Positions 10,279 to 21,460 of a DNA stretch of 64,000 nt are shown piece after piece. The notes under the pieces were generated by a model. The model saw nothing but the letters and a program-made list of their open reading frames with translations, was not told the origin of the DNA and made no database searches. The number at the start of each line of letters is the position of its first letter. The first letter of the stretch is position 1. Origin of the DNA: Haemonchus contortus (lineage: Eukaryota; Nematoda; Chromadorea; Rhabditida; Trichostrongylidae); assembly GCA_000469685.2 (NCBI GenBank), contig LS997562.1, forward strand, positions 26,449,044-26,513,043, written 5' to 3'. Made by a program: the position numbers and the translations under genes.

Positions 10279-10832
10279 ATGGTACAGCTCTCTATTCAGT
10301 CAACGTTTCGGCGTTATCGTGACGACGACGTGAGAACGGCTCTGCGCAAGTGTGGCCTTGTTGACATGAAGCGGGTGGTCGAGGTTCCTCCTTTTAATCT
10401 CAGGAAAAAGCTGGTTCAAAATCGTTTGTATGACCGTCTTTGCATTACCCCCCATTGTGTCATCGGTCCCAACGGGCGAGAGAGGGACTGCATGGCGTCA
10501 GGGGTGATCTATTTGATCACATGTGAGGCCTGCGGGGACGAATACATAGGCGAGGCCGGGCAGCCTTGAATATGTAGGAATGGGTGAGACCGGGCGGCCT
10601 TTATTATGTAGGAATAGGTGAGATCGGGCGGCCTTTAATATGTAGGATAAAGGAACACCTGGCTGGTCTGAAGAAAACAAGGCCTGAAACTCCTCCCGGA
10701 GACCATCGTAGGCAACGCCACGGTGGGGTAGAGTCTGAAGTTTCAGTCAGGATTTTGACGCGAGAACACACGACCTCCGCGCGCAAAACTTTGGAAGCGT
10801 TCTGGATCTGCGCAAAAGACCCCCAAAATTAA
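10279..10832 (+). pseudogene. PLE GIY-YIG endonuclease domain, frame broken by a 34-bp triplication
   Basis: Frame 1 (from 10279) contains a Cys-rich stretch, then GVIYLITCEACGDEYIGE, the GIY-YIG signature with its usual preceding and embedded cysteines. Frame 3 (from 10584) continues with GRPLICRIKEHLAGLKKT, then HRRQRH and ARKTLEAFWI, the latter carrying the conserved Glu of the family. The two halves are split by two extra copies of a 34-bp unit (10,552-10,653), which add 68 bp and shift the frame. In the family this nuclease nicks target DNA for reverse transcription. The downstream text ELAPFIDLCGL (about 10,862-10,895) fits the end of the ORF. Confidence 0.72.
10552..10653 (+). repeat. 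34-bp tandem triplication inside the GIY-YIG coding region
   Basis: Three adjacent 34-bp units start at 10552, 10586 and 10620, each carrying GAGRYCGGGCRGCCTT...ATATGTAGGA. Only the third unit joins in frame to the downstream coding sequence (EIGRPLICRIKEH). The net +68 bp breaks the frame. Confidence 0.88.
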
Positions 10833-11119
10833 CCGGAAAGACGAATGCCCAGCCATAACAAGTGAACTCGCCCCGTTCATCGACCTGTGTGGGCTACAAT
10901 TGCCACCGGCCTGAAATCGGGGGTCAGGCCGGAGCCCACCCACTGCGAAGACGTTTAAATAGGCAGGTTGAAAGGTGGTCCACATCTTTTCTATCTCTAA
11001 GGTGGGTTCCCTTATTGTGGTCTACGAGAACTTTTTGGATATCTGTAGGTTATAATTGAGCTAACTGAAGTCTGAAATGGTGCATGAATTGAATGAATCT
11101 CAAATACTTTTTGGCTTCC

Positions 11120-11175
11120 AGGTCCTGACGAAGGCGATAACGTCGAAACGTTGACTGAGTAAAGAGCTGTACATC
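11120..11175 (+). ncRNA. Candidate hammerhead-ribozyme-like motif at the PLE end
   Basis: CTGACGA (11,125-11,131) and GAAAC (11,145-11,149) flank a small stem (GGCG/CGTC with an ATAA loop). This matches the CUGANGA ... GAAA core arrangement of hammerhead ribozymes, which PLEs are known to carry. One extra A precedes stem II, and a clear cleavage triplet is not evident because the AACGTT that follows gives only a very short stem III. The partner copy at 10,300-10,330 (minus) has lost the CTGACGA box. Activity is unproven. Confidence 0.4.
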
Positions 11176-11225
11176 AAGGCCAAGGCTATACCACACCTTC
11201 ATACCGAGACTAACACGATGCCAAG

Positions 11226-11847
11226 ACTCATTGAAAGTCGTTCATGGTCAATTTTGTGTGCGTTCTGGCTCACCTATTTCTCCTCCCAATAAAACGTTTT
11301 GGACGGCTTCTTCTCTTGGGCTACCTATCTTCTATCATTTCAGTTTTTGGCTTGTTTCACTCACGGCATCTTCGTCTCATACCGGATCGCTAACTGCTCC
11401 GGCTTTACATTGGCGAGTTCCTGTCGATCATGCAGTTGCTTCATGGCCTAATCCACTATTGTTACATGAGAAATAGTTCCGTGGCAGTATTCAGGCCCGA
11501 AGCAGTTTCTTCTGGCTTCGCGTTTCCCATTTAACCAGTCGTTCTTTGTAGCTGCCAGGGACTACATGCCAGCATAGCGCAGCCAGCAAGGCAGGGTTTC
11601 CCAGGCATACCACCATTACGGAAAAGTAGGATTGAATTTTTACTTCCTGACCTTTTCATCGACAGACCCTTTTCAATACCGTCATCCTCTTTTGATATTT
11701 CATTCTAACTTTTGCATCTGCTTTGTTTCTATTTTATAGGCAGTTGGCCAATTGTTTGAAAAAATCCTTGATTAGCAGGGAAACTCCTCGTCACTACGTT
11801 ATCAGTTAGTGCAGTTCCAACACTGTTGTCTTCTTCTTTATTAACAT
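11226..11847. other. Intergenic stretch before LINE copy 1
   Basis: No gene recognised. The 81-codon frame at 11,231-11,476 has no identifiable motif. Confidence 0.35.
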
Positions 11848-14800
11848 GTCTCTGAACTACCTAGCAGGAACCAGGGAAATGCTTAAACTCGCGAGGTCGG
11901 GCATGCCCTCTTTCCTGTTTTCTGTTCAATTCTCGAAGTCTTACTAATAAACTGCATCACTTGCAGCTGTTCCTCATTGAAAAGAAACCAGACCTAGTTT
12001 TTGTTACAGAGACATGGCTTAAAGCTGCTGTCAGTGATTCCGAACTTTTGGGCGATCTACCATATAATGTTTACCGATGTGATAGAGCCAGACGCACGGG
12101 TGGTGGGGTATGTTGTATATTCAGAAGTACTCTTTTGCTTAAGGTTATTTCTCATGATTACGTCATCAATTCCGATACATTGTGCATTGATCTGATTTGT
12201 CCCTCATTGACATCCTGCATCAGACTCGTTGTGGTATATCGGCCACCTAACTCTGTCAGGAAAGATGATGATGAGTTGATTGACCTGCTTGTATCTCTTG
12301 CTTCCTCCAAGCAAGATACCGTCATTCTCGGAGACTTCAATCTGAAAGTTGACTGGCATGGCCCTACTCCCCTAGATGCTTCCTCGGGAAACTTCTTAAA
12401 GTTTTTTTCGCATGCTGACCTGAGCCAACTTGTAAATGACCCCACCCATATGAATAACACTCTGGATCTTATCTTAACGTCTTCTCCAATTGTGTTTAAC
12501 GTGACTACCCTCCCTCCAATCAGTACGTCGGACCATGCAATGGTTCACTTCCTTATTGATTTGGTTCCCTCACGTAGTTATGTACTTCTACCAAAGCCAG
12601 ATTTCCTGAACGTCGACTATACGTCTCTGAATGTAAGCTTTGATGAAGTCGATTGGCTAAGGGCTTTCGATGGTTACGTTTCTGCATCTGACCTTTACAC
12701 CAGATTCTGCTTGATTATCTATGATAAACTATCACTATATGTTCCAATGAAGATTCCTCAGTGGCCATGCTTGAAGTATCCTAAACAGATTAGCAATCTA
12801 CTTTTGCAAAAAGAAAGGATTTTCCAAAATTCCCCTGAGCCATTGAAAGACAGACTGTATAAGAAAGTATGTTTGGACATTAATTATCATCTCAAAAAGT
12901 TTTGGGCTTCTCGTGAGAAGCGCCTGGCATCACTACCTTCTTCAAATCGATTTTTTGCTTACATGAATAAAAAAATGAAAGGTTATCCCCATTTGCCTGT
13001 TATCGTTGACCGCAAGGGAGCAGTATGCCACTCAGATGCCAGTAAGGCTAACGCCTTAGGGGAGTTCTTCGCGAGTATCTTCTCAAACAAAGGTTCCTCA
13101 TCAACTGAATGGGCTGGTGGTGCTAACCTTTCACCTGGTCAACGATTCCGATACAATTTCTACTTCCACGCCTATGACATTTGCAGGTTGCTTAAGCGTC
13201 TCAAGTCTTCTACATCTGAACCGTACGATGGAATTCCCCCTATTGTTTTCAAGAAATGCGCTCGTTCTCTGTCCAAGCCTCTAGCACACATTTTCAACGT
13301 TTCCTTTATGTTAGGCGAAGTGGCCCAGATTTGGAAAGAAGCGCTAATTACTGCGATCCCCAAAATTCCAAAGGCGCAGTCAGTTTCTGAATTTCGACCT
13401 ATCAGTATCACACCCACGCCAGTCAAGGTAATGGAAAGAATGATAGGAGAGAAGTTAGTGACATGGTGTAACAAGTTCAATCTCATTCCACAAGAGCAGC
13501 ACGGGTTTCTTCCAGGTGTTAGCACCGCCACCAATCTGGTTGATAGTGTATTTGATTGGAAACTCGCGTTGGACCGTGGTGAATCTGTCGACGTTGTTTA
13601 TGTTGACATGTCGAAAGCGTTCGATAGAGTCAACCATCGGAAATTGCTGCAGATCCTATATAGATTAGGGATTGGTGGCCAATTACTGAAATGGATTGAA
13701 TCATATCTAAGTAATCGACACATGACGGTCAGGGTAGGCTGCGTTTACTCCGATAGGCATCACTGTATGAGTGGAGTACCGCAGGGTGGAGCTCTGTCTC
13801 CACTTCTTTTTCTCCTATACACAATCGAGTTACCGCAGATGCTCAAAACTTCTGCAAACGTTAGAGTGCAGGTTTATGCTGATGATGTGAAGTTATATGG
13901 GTGGTACAATGAAAACAATCGTGATGAGGTTTGTAGAGCGCTAAAACAATCTCTCGAGAAGCTAAACAAATGGGCTATAGATTTAGACTTAGTGGTTAAT
14001 CTAGAAAAATGTTGCGTGCTTCATCTTGGTGGCGGAGTAGCTCATGATTACTATGTGAATGGCGTAATGCTGAAAAAATGTGAAAATGTGAAGGATTTGG
14101 GTGTTCTGATTGATGGGAGGCTGAACTTCTCCATTCACATCGACAGTGTCGTTAGTAAAGCTTATGGCTCTCTTCACCAATTTTCGAAACGTACATAGTG
14201 ACGCACCTGTTACACTCACGCGTCTATATCGAGCTTATGTAATACCTCATTTGGAGTATTGCTCCCAAGTTTGGAATCCTACACTTAAAAAGGACATTCT
14301 CAAACTTGAGAAGGTCCAGAATACATTCACCAGATTGGTTTTCCCCAGGCTTAATAAGAGATCTCAAGAGCGTGTTCTTCCCAGCCATGGTGAGCGATTG
14401 AAACAATTGGGCTTGACTACCTTACGGTACAGGAGGATTGTTACAAATCTCGTGTTTGGGTTCCGTGTTTTCCGTAGAAAAATGAAAATGCTCCCAAGTA
14501 AGTACTGGGTCTTCAGACCGTGCAATGAGCGGGGGCATGGTTTCAGTTTGGAATATCCAAAATGTCATAACAGGAATTCTAATCAGCTATTCAACTTCCT
14601 TCTCTGCCGGGTTGCAAGATGGTTTCGACGCCTTCCCAAGGAGGTGTTAAGTTCAGCGAACAGCCGAGTCTTCAGAAGCAGGTTGAAAAAATTAAATTTG
14701 TTCGAAGTTTTAGGTGAGGAAGATTTTGCCTAATTATGTCTCCAACTCCTGCATCCAGTTCATACTATGGTTTGGTTTTTTTTTTTAGGAAAGCTGTTGC

Positions 14801-15632
14801 GCGTTGTACCTCACATCAGTGTCTGCAGAGGGCAGCCGACGTGTTTTTTTTAAGAGAATATGTTTACTGGTGTATCCTTTTATATTATACAAATACTAGC
14901 GAAATTGTTTGATTCTTGTTATGTTTGCCCAGGAGTCTAACGTTCCCTTATCACGGGCAACCTAATCTTCGAGTCGTAGATTTTTTTTTCTGGATTTTTT
15001 TTCCTTGTCACACAAATTTCTGGAGGCAATCTTGAAAAATCAATCTCATAACTACTTGACCTTGTAGTCTTTTCCAGTCTCTATGTCTACCTATACATGA
15101 CTATCGTGACTTCCACAATTAAGTGCAGGTCAACAAGTATTCCGGATATTCCGGTCAAATACTTGGGTCTAGGTCTTACGCCCTGGGTTCGTATTTAGAT
15201 CAAAGAGGCACCTAGTTTGGCCCGCCCGGGAACGGCTGCGGTCGGTTGCGTTGCCTAGACTGACTATGCACTTGATGTGCTACAACATAACTGTATAAAT
15301 GAGAGATCGATGCACAAATGCAGCACTCTCATTCTCAGGTATTCATTGGTGACTGATGGCTCAGGTCAACTCGGCATAAATTTTACTATTATATATTATT
15401 CTTTATTACATTTTATTCTATTATTGTATGCTACGGCTCGCTGTTCTTAGCTCGGGGTCGCTGCGTTAGGGGAACGTTGCTTTCGGGTTACATCATTACG
15501 GTACTGCCACTTGCTTTGTTTCGTTTACAAGTGTTGTCTGCATTATTGCGTTCTTTCGTCGCCTTACGTTATACTTTTCTAGATTGTTCGGGCGCACCAA
15601 GAGTGCAAACTAAATAAATAAATAATTTAAAG
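11848..15632 (+). mobile_element. CR1/L2-type LINE, copy 1 (5'-truncated)
   Basis: Similarity to copy 2 (53,995-58,639) begins near the last codons of ORF1 (GTCTCTGA at about 11,862), so almost all of ORF1 and the 5'UTR are missing. ORF2 follows, then about 900 bp of 3'UTR ending in a short AAATAAATAAATAA tail (about 15,611-15,626). The ends of both copies in TAAATAAAT-type repeats mark the element 3' end. Confidence 0.75.
11884..14733 (+). pseudogene. LINE ORF2: AP-type endonuclease + reverse transcriptase, one frameshift
   Basis: The replication protein of a CR1/L2-like non-LTR retrotransposon: it nicks target DNA and primes reverse transcription there. The frame is open upstream of the first ATG (11,961) to about 11,884 (NSRSLTNKLHHLQLF). 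The endonuclease (first ~230 residues) shows VFVTETW, VILGDFNLKVDW and STSDHAMVHF. The RT carries EPYDGIPPIVFKKCA, MSKAFDRVNH, GVPQGGALSPLLFLLY and the catalytic QVYADDVKLYG (about 13,870). A single-base frameshift at about 14,165-14,180 (after KAYGSL) moves the C-terminal domain (LPHLEY-like, IPHLEYCSQVW) to another frame, ending at 14,733. No other lesion was noticed. Confidence 0.85.
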
Positions 15633-16249
15633 AGAGCTCACGGGTGGCATGGAAGGACCACTTCGTTCACTTTATGACAGAGAAGATCCTCTCGTTCCAT
15701 TATTCACTTCCGAAAAATCAAGGTCCTATTTCATTTTTGCAGCCTCTTCGTGCATTGTTTTCCTTCAGTTGTTGATTCCTATTTTTTGCGCTTTCGATCC
15801 TCTCAAGTGCATAACGTAGTGCGGGTGCTTCGATTTTTATGAAAACAAAGACCTGTTATGATTGTGTAATAACTTTTCCAAAAAGTTTCTCTGCACTACT
15901 GATTTTTGGTAAACCAAAATTGGCCTTGCGAAAATTCAATATGAACTATTCAACTTCTGAAAGCTCTTGCGTTTCTCAGGGGAGTAAGCCTACAGAATGA
16001 TATAGAGGTGAAGCCATGGAAAAATATGTTCATGTTCAAGGCACAAAGCACAATAATTTTAGGAAACCCTTTTTCATTCAACAGCGGAATTACAGGTTGA
16101 GAATGGTTCAGCAAGAAAATTCGTCAATTTCACGGGAAATAAGGCTCCTCAACAAAGGAAGGGGAAGTAAAGGTTGGACGAGATTACCATGACGGAAATA
16201 ACATGAAAGTGGTATTCGGATAATATTTCAGTTGTGGCAATTGCGCAAG
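15633..16249. other. Intergenic stretch, nothing recognised
   Basis: No coding frame of note and no repeat seen. Confidence 0.35.
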
Positions 16250-16550
16250 GAGCTGACTACATCAAGCCAGAACTGTACAGAACTGTCTTCACTGTCGCTA
16301 TGGGTCATGTCAAGTTGTTTGGATTTTCTACATGGGTTCCCTTGTGAATGACGCAGCCCTTGCAATGCCGGTGAAACTCGTCCGAGTGCACGCGTGACTC
16401 TTTGATCTTTATAACGCCCTAACTAGACCGTTTTCCGACCTGATAGCGCCAGATATGGTATACGAGGGAACCTCGAATACATCCTGTGTGAAAATCTTAG
16501 AAACCTCAATTAGCATGGACTGTGCCTTCAAGCTACACATCCGAGCCATA
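16250..16550 (+). repeat. Dispersed non-coding repeat, copy 1
   Basis: Segments TCACTGTCGCTATGGGTCAT, then CGTCCGAG, TTTGA(T/G)C and AGCGCCA recur in the same order at about 59,800-60,040. It is shared, non-coding and diverged, probably an old non-autonomous element. The downstream words ACTGTGCCTTCAAG (about 16,520) also occur at 42,340. Confidence 0.5.
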
Positions 16551-16994
16551 TTTCAAACACCTTGAGTGCTACTAGCTAGGGCAATGCACGATTCGAGCAG
16601 TAATCTTCGGATGATCTATTCAAATTCAGATTCAGAAAAATAATCAGAATATCAACGGTTTGTCGTACGCCTGGAATAGTAGGAAGTAAAATAGACGTGT
16701 AGAACTGAAAGCGAGTGATTCTCGGCACAAAGAGTTTTTCGACTAAGTTCTTTGCCCGAACTTGCCATTGAAAGCAGAAACACGTATGCGCCACGTGATG
16801 ACGGCTGGTTATGTCGAATGCCATTCGGGTCCTTATCAGCAGTGACGACAAAAGCAGGGGATCGTCGCGGAAGCCGGCTCGTGCGCGATATTGCCCAAAA
16901 CTCAAGAATTGCTGGAGATGCTGCATATCAATAACGTGCGGTGGTAAGTTTATTTTCCACCAATAGATTTTTTTGACAGTTCATCTTTCGACTC
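16551..16994. other. Intergenic stretch, nothing recognised
   Basis: Two opposing short frames without recognisable motifs. Confidence 0.35.
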
Positions 16995-17059
16995 GTGGCA
17001 CCTACCGTTCAGGGAATGATCTCTCCTGGAGGGAAATCATTTGGTAGACGACCGTACAC

Positions 17060-20000
17060 TAGTTCGAAGAGAGAAATGCGTACTACCTCACCTGTCACCT
17101 GTCTTCCCCTTAATCGTCGATTTCCTCGAGCGGGCGCCAGTAACGTCTCCATTCGTCCCTGTCACGAGCTAGATCGGTCCTCACTTAAGGGACACGAGGA
17201 TCATCATTCCTTTCTCCAGAGCTTTCATGAAGAAGTCCAACCATCTCGTTGGCGGCCGTCCTAGAGTTCGCTTGATGGCCCGAGGGATCCAGTCAGTAAC
17301 CGCTCTGGTCCAACGGTCATCACTATGTCGCATAACTTGTCCAGCCCATCTGACCTTCGATATCTTGGCGTAATCAACGGCATCTCTGATCTCCGTTCGT
17401 TGACCGAGCTCGAATCTCCGTATTCCCTTCTGTACTTGCATGTATAGAGAGATACCGAGCATCGTCCTTTTCAAAGCGCGTTGAGTAACGCTGACAGCAC
17501 GTTCATCCTGCTTTCGTAGAGTCCAAGTCTTCGAGCCATACGTAATAGCAGGAAGGACGTCAGTGTCGTAAAGGTGAGCGCGGAGCCGGATGTTTTCAAT
17601 ACTCTCTCGATATTCTTAAATGCTCCCTACGCTGCGCGTTTCCTTCTGCACAGCTCCGAAGCTAGATCGGTCATCGTGTTGACTTCCCGACCTAAACACA
17701 CATAGCTAGAGCATTCGCAGATATTCGTTCCGTTTAGAGTGGAGGGAGCATCTGGTACCAACCTTCATGAACCTCGTCTTCTTCAAGTTCAGTCTCATGC
17801 CGACCTTTCCACAAATGCTGTCAAATGCGGTGAGCATTCCTTCTCTCTGCTCGATGTATGTGTTATAAGCGTGACGTGGTCTGCAAAGCGGAGATGATGT
17901 AAGTAGCGACCGTCGCCCTTCACTCCTATACGTCCCCATTCCACATGACCCATGATATTCTCGAGAGCGGCACTGAAATATTTGGGCGGTATGGTGTCGC
18001 CCTGCCAGGCACCTCTCTTTGCGCTGATAATGACTTCTTTGTAGAACGGTGAAATTCTGGTTGTAAGGTTGTCGTAGAGCTCACGAAGCATCCCTATATG
18101 TACAGGGTAGGCCAAAATTATGATTACACCGACATCACATCCCCGAAAACGAATAGAAAGCTAAAAAAGCAAACCAATTCCATTAAAGTGTCTATCACTA
18201 ATCTCTTATCAAAATAGTACATTGAGACTGGGATCCGTTGCTTTCTGCTTTCACCCATCCCCAGAGACGATGATGGACAACATTAGCGGTGGCACGCAGC
18301 TCAGGTCATCGAATTGATCCCAGCTTTTTGCAAGGCATTTTCGAGATCATTTCACTTCTTGTTTAGGCTAACGGATGCTCTCATCTCAAGAGCTGACCAC
18401 ACTGAGTCATCCATGGGATTTAGGTCAAGGCTCCAGAGTGGTCACTGATCGAAGGTTATGAATTCAGGGAACCCCTTTTTCGGAATTTCTAGACTATTTT
18501 CGATCTGCAATCAGGGGCATCATCTAGACATTATGTCCGGTTTGAATCGCCAAAGTGTCCTATTGCGCACAAAAAGATCGAACAGGTCTCCAAATCAACT
18601 TTCACTCCTCATTTTACAAAAATAATCTGTGCTTTTCCCTCGGCGGTGACGCTCGCAAAGGATATCGCATAAAGTGAGCAAGCCAAGCGCTGCATCACTT
18701 CCATTCCTTTCAGCTTTATACAAATCTTGTAGCCCTGCTTATTGGGCACCTTTTTCACTGCGGATATCTTTCCGCCGATTAACAGGAATCCCGTACGACA
18801 ATTTTTTGCATGCGGCGCGGCAGCTTTGATGAGCCAACATTTCTCTTCTTTTTAGTCTGCTCACTGGGGAAATCACTTTCTGATCGTATAAAGGCCTTGT
18901 CGTGCAGATGAGCGCCACGATTTCGCGCAGAAAACTTCATGAGATATCCATTTATTTAGTCATTTTGGGCTCAGAATGAACTTCGCTGCTACGCAGACTT
19001 TCGCCCTGCTTCATTAAAACTCCCACTAAATATAACCGCAAGCCTCTTATAATTACCACTCCTATCTGCAATTGTTCCTAACTCTCTAAAGCGTCTTATA
19101 ATCGAATGCACCCCCTGCCTTGTTACGCTGAGTCGTCTGTGGATGCACCGTGCCAAAAGTGCTTGTAAATGCAAAGTGACGATTTATTCACGGGGAAATT
19201 ACGCTTACATTATTTTCAAAATCTACCAAAAGTTTAGTATCATCAGAACGGTAATGATGTAATCTGCCTTGTGAAATAGAAGAAAGCGAACGAATTGCTA
19301 TGAACTCAGAGAAAATTCGTTATGAGCGCCAACGCGGGCTGTAATCATAATTTTGGCCCACCCTGTATATTGAATAGGAAGACCCTGGTTGCCCAGGGCT
19401 TCAATTACCGCTTCTGTCTCAACGGTGTCAAAGGGAAGGCTTCCTTAAAATCGATGAACTTAAGACATTGTATATGAACGTATTTTGTGCTCTCGCGATA
19501 CCTCAATGAGTCCTGTAAGAGTGTGGATATGATCAATTGTGCTGAACCCTCTCCGGAACCCTGCTTGCTCGCATGACTGCCCTTCATCTAATATTCTGCC
19601 AATCCTGTTCAGGATGACGCGAGCGAAAAGATTATAGATTACAGACAGCAGGCAGATTGGACGATAATTGCCAATATAGGATCTTCCTTCTTGTACAGCA
19701 ACACAGTCCTGCCTAGTTTTGCACGATGTGGCACTTTGCATTCCGGCTGGTACCGCGTGAAGAGCCTAAGCAGAGTTCTGAGGATAACTGGTGGAAGACT
19801 CTTCAGATGTTCTGGTTTGTGATGTCCCATCGGGACTGGGCGCCGTACAGTTTTTCATCGGCGTGTTGACATGTCGTATTTCGAAAGGGGGAACCGAAAG
19901 AGAGGTATATTCGTCTTGCCTAAGATGGGGGGTGGGAAGGTAGACGTGGCTGTCGAAGAGATCCGAGTAGAGGTCGTTGATAACCATCCTCCATTGCCCT

Positions 20001-21130
20001 TCGAGATGCGAAAACTCTTCGTCAGGAGGTCATCTTGGTCCTGGATTTGGCGAAACTCCGTTGGGCTTTGCAAATGCTCTTTCCGGCCTCGGCGGCTTCG
20101 TCCATTACCGCTGCTCCTCCCTCTTTCAAGTCTTCCTTTATCGCTTCATAGCTTCGCAAATCCGGACGTTTGTTGATGATCGCCTGTGGCTCGCGCGATT
20201 CCACTCTAGCGTGTCAGTTTGCGAGTCTTCGAGGAGAGTCGTCTTTTGGCTACTTGTAGACTCTCTGCTTTCCTAGCACTATCGTGAAGATGTTCGACGA
20301 GCCGATTATATTCTTCATCGATGTTGTCGACAGCGGAATCTTCCCATTCTTTCGCAAGAAAAGCAAAGTGGTCCCAGTATATGGGGGCCTTGGGGCTTCG
20401 TTTCCTAAATTTCGTGGCTCTCTCTCCGCGCACTGAGAAGCAGAATCTAGCGCGGAGGAGATGATGGTCCGATCCCATGTAGAACATCGGAACAACAGCG
20501 ACGTCAGTCACGAATAATCTCCGATTGAAGACGATGTGGTCTCTTTCATTATGGAACTATCCACCACCAGGTAGCTCCCATGACCATCGCAAAAGAAAGG
20601 GCTTTTGGAACTGCGTGTTACCATAGATGGCGTGGATCGACATGTTAAACTCGGACAGCCTCTCACCCTGCTTATTCCATTATCTTCCTTGAGTTCCGAA
20701 GTGGAGCTCTTTAGCTGTTCTTCAGCAGGCCAATCATGACCTCAAAAACACGGACGATGTCCTTGAAGAAAGCGTGGTCTTCTCTGTACAGCCTGTCCTG
20801 ATCCATATAAAACGCTTCCAACTTCTCTTCTTCGTAGCTCGATGTTGGTGCGTAAGCAACGAAGATGGTTAGAGCTGGGATTGAGCCACATCTTCTTAAT
20901 CGCAAAAGTCCGACTCGGGTTGTTAAGCGTTGGTACGAATTGATGTTCGTAGCCGAGTGCGTATTGACACGGACACCTACGCTGCCGACGCCTCTGCTGT
21001 CGCATGTTCCAAGGAACAGTACTTCTCCAGTCTCAAAGCCAGCGTGCAGCATTCGATGCCTTCTCGTCTCGTCCGATGACGTCGTACTTGATCTTCATAG
21101 CTTGCATCATTAGGTCTGGATTAACTTCGC
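17060..21130 (-). pseudogene. RTE endonuclease/reverse transcriptase polyprotein, multiply broken and split
   Basis: Endonuclease words are MKIKYDVIGRDE, LFLGTCDSRGVGSVGVRVN, RRCGSIPALTIFVAYAPTS and FYMGSDHHLLRA. RT words are GNYRPICLLSVIYNLFARVI, FRRGFSTIDHIHTL, KFIDFKEAFP (palm motif A), RGAWQGDTIPPKYFSAALEN (motif B) and LHHLRFADHVTLI (motif C). The catalytic FADD is FADH here, so the second active-site Asp is lost. The C-terminus (AKISKVRWAGQVMRH, then GRPPTRWLDFFMKAL) ends near 17,180. At least five frame changes plus the 1.26-kb insertion in the RT domain make it dead. RTE proteins copy the element into new sites by target-primed reverse transcription. Confidence 0.8.
18103..19365 (-). 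mobile_element. maT-like Tc1/mariner element inserted in the RTE reverse transcriptase
   Basis: The left end reads CAGGGTAGGCCAAAATTATG; the reverse complement of the right end is CAGGGTGGGCCAAAATTATG. TA lies outside both (18,101-18,102; 19,366-19,367). Length 1,263 bp. Minus-strand coding remnants are RQGVHSIIRRFRELGTIADR (helix-turn-helix, near 19,100) and LDLNPMDDSVWSALEMRAS (C-terminal block near 18,400), with many stops between. The RTE reads on collinearly on both sides, so insertion after RTE arrival is directly visible. Confidence 0.8.
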
Positions 21131-21460
21131 ATGCAAGCCAGGCGGTCCCGAAGTGGACAAAGGTTTTATTTTTTGTGGGCGGTCCGACCGCCTCCCAGAT
21201 ACTTCCCAGTCACTCGAGTGCAAGCTTTCAGCTGAATTGATGAGCAGGATCTCAGCTGCACCCACAGACTCTCCACGCACGTATGCGTGGATATGCCTCA
21301 GAGAAACAGAAGGTATATTGACCAGCACAGCAGAATCAAGGAGTCCATCCCTTGGATCCACCTGTCCTCTGGGCAAGTATCGGTGACTTTTGATCGGCGA
21401 TTGATTCCCCTCTCCGACACCTGGGGACGCCCTACGTAGCCATGTCATTAACCGGGTGGG

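Larger units (their letters stand above)
10225..11225 (+). mobile_element. Penelope-like retroelement (PLE) remnant
   Basis: A remnant of an endonuclease-bearing Penelope-like element. Only the 3' coding part (GIY-YIG nuclease) is left; the reverse transcriptase is missing. It is bracketed by inverted copies of a ~95-100 bp sequence (10,225-10,330 and 11,120-11,225) that share TCAGTCAACGTTTCG and a TCTCGGTATGAAG block. PLEs often occur with partial tandem or inverted terminal copies. Confidence 0.68.
16995..21460 (-). mobile_element. RTE-type LINE, largest copy, split by a DD37D element
   Basis: Minus-strand order: endonuclease (about 21.1-20.2 kb), linker (20.2-19.8 kb), RT (19.8-17.8 kb, interrupted at 18,103-19,365) and C-terminal domain (17.5-17.1 kb). 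The RTE flanks of the inserted transposon are collinear with the second RTE copy at 27.0-29.2 kb, which shows the uninterrupted site. The 5' limit is uncertain: coding similarity is clear from about 21,130 downward. Confidence 0.8.
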
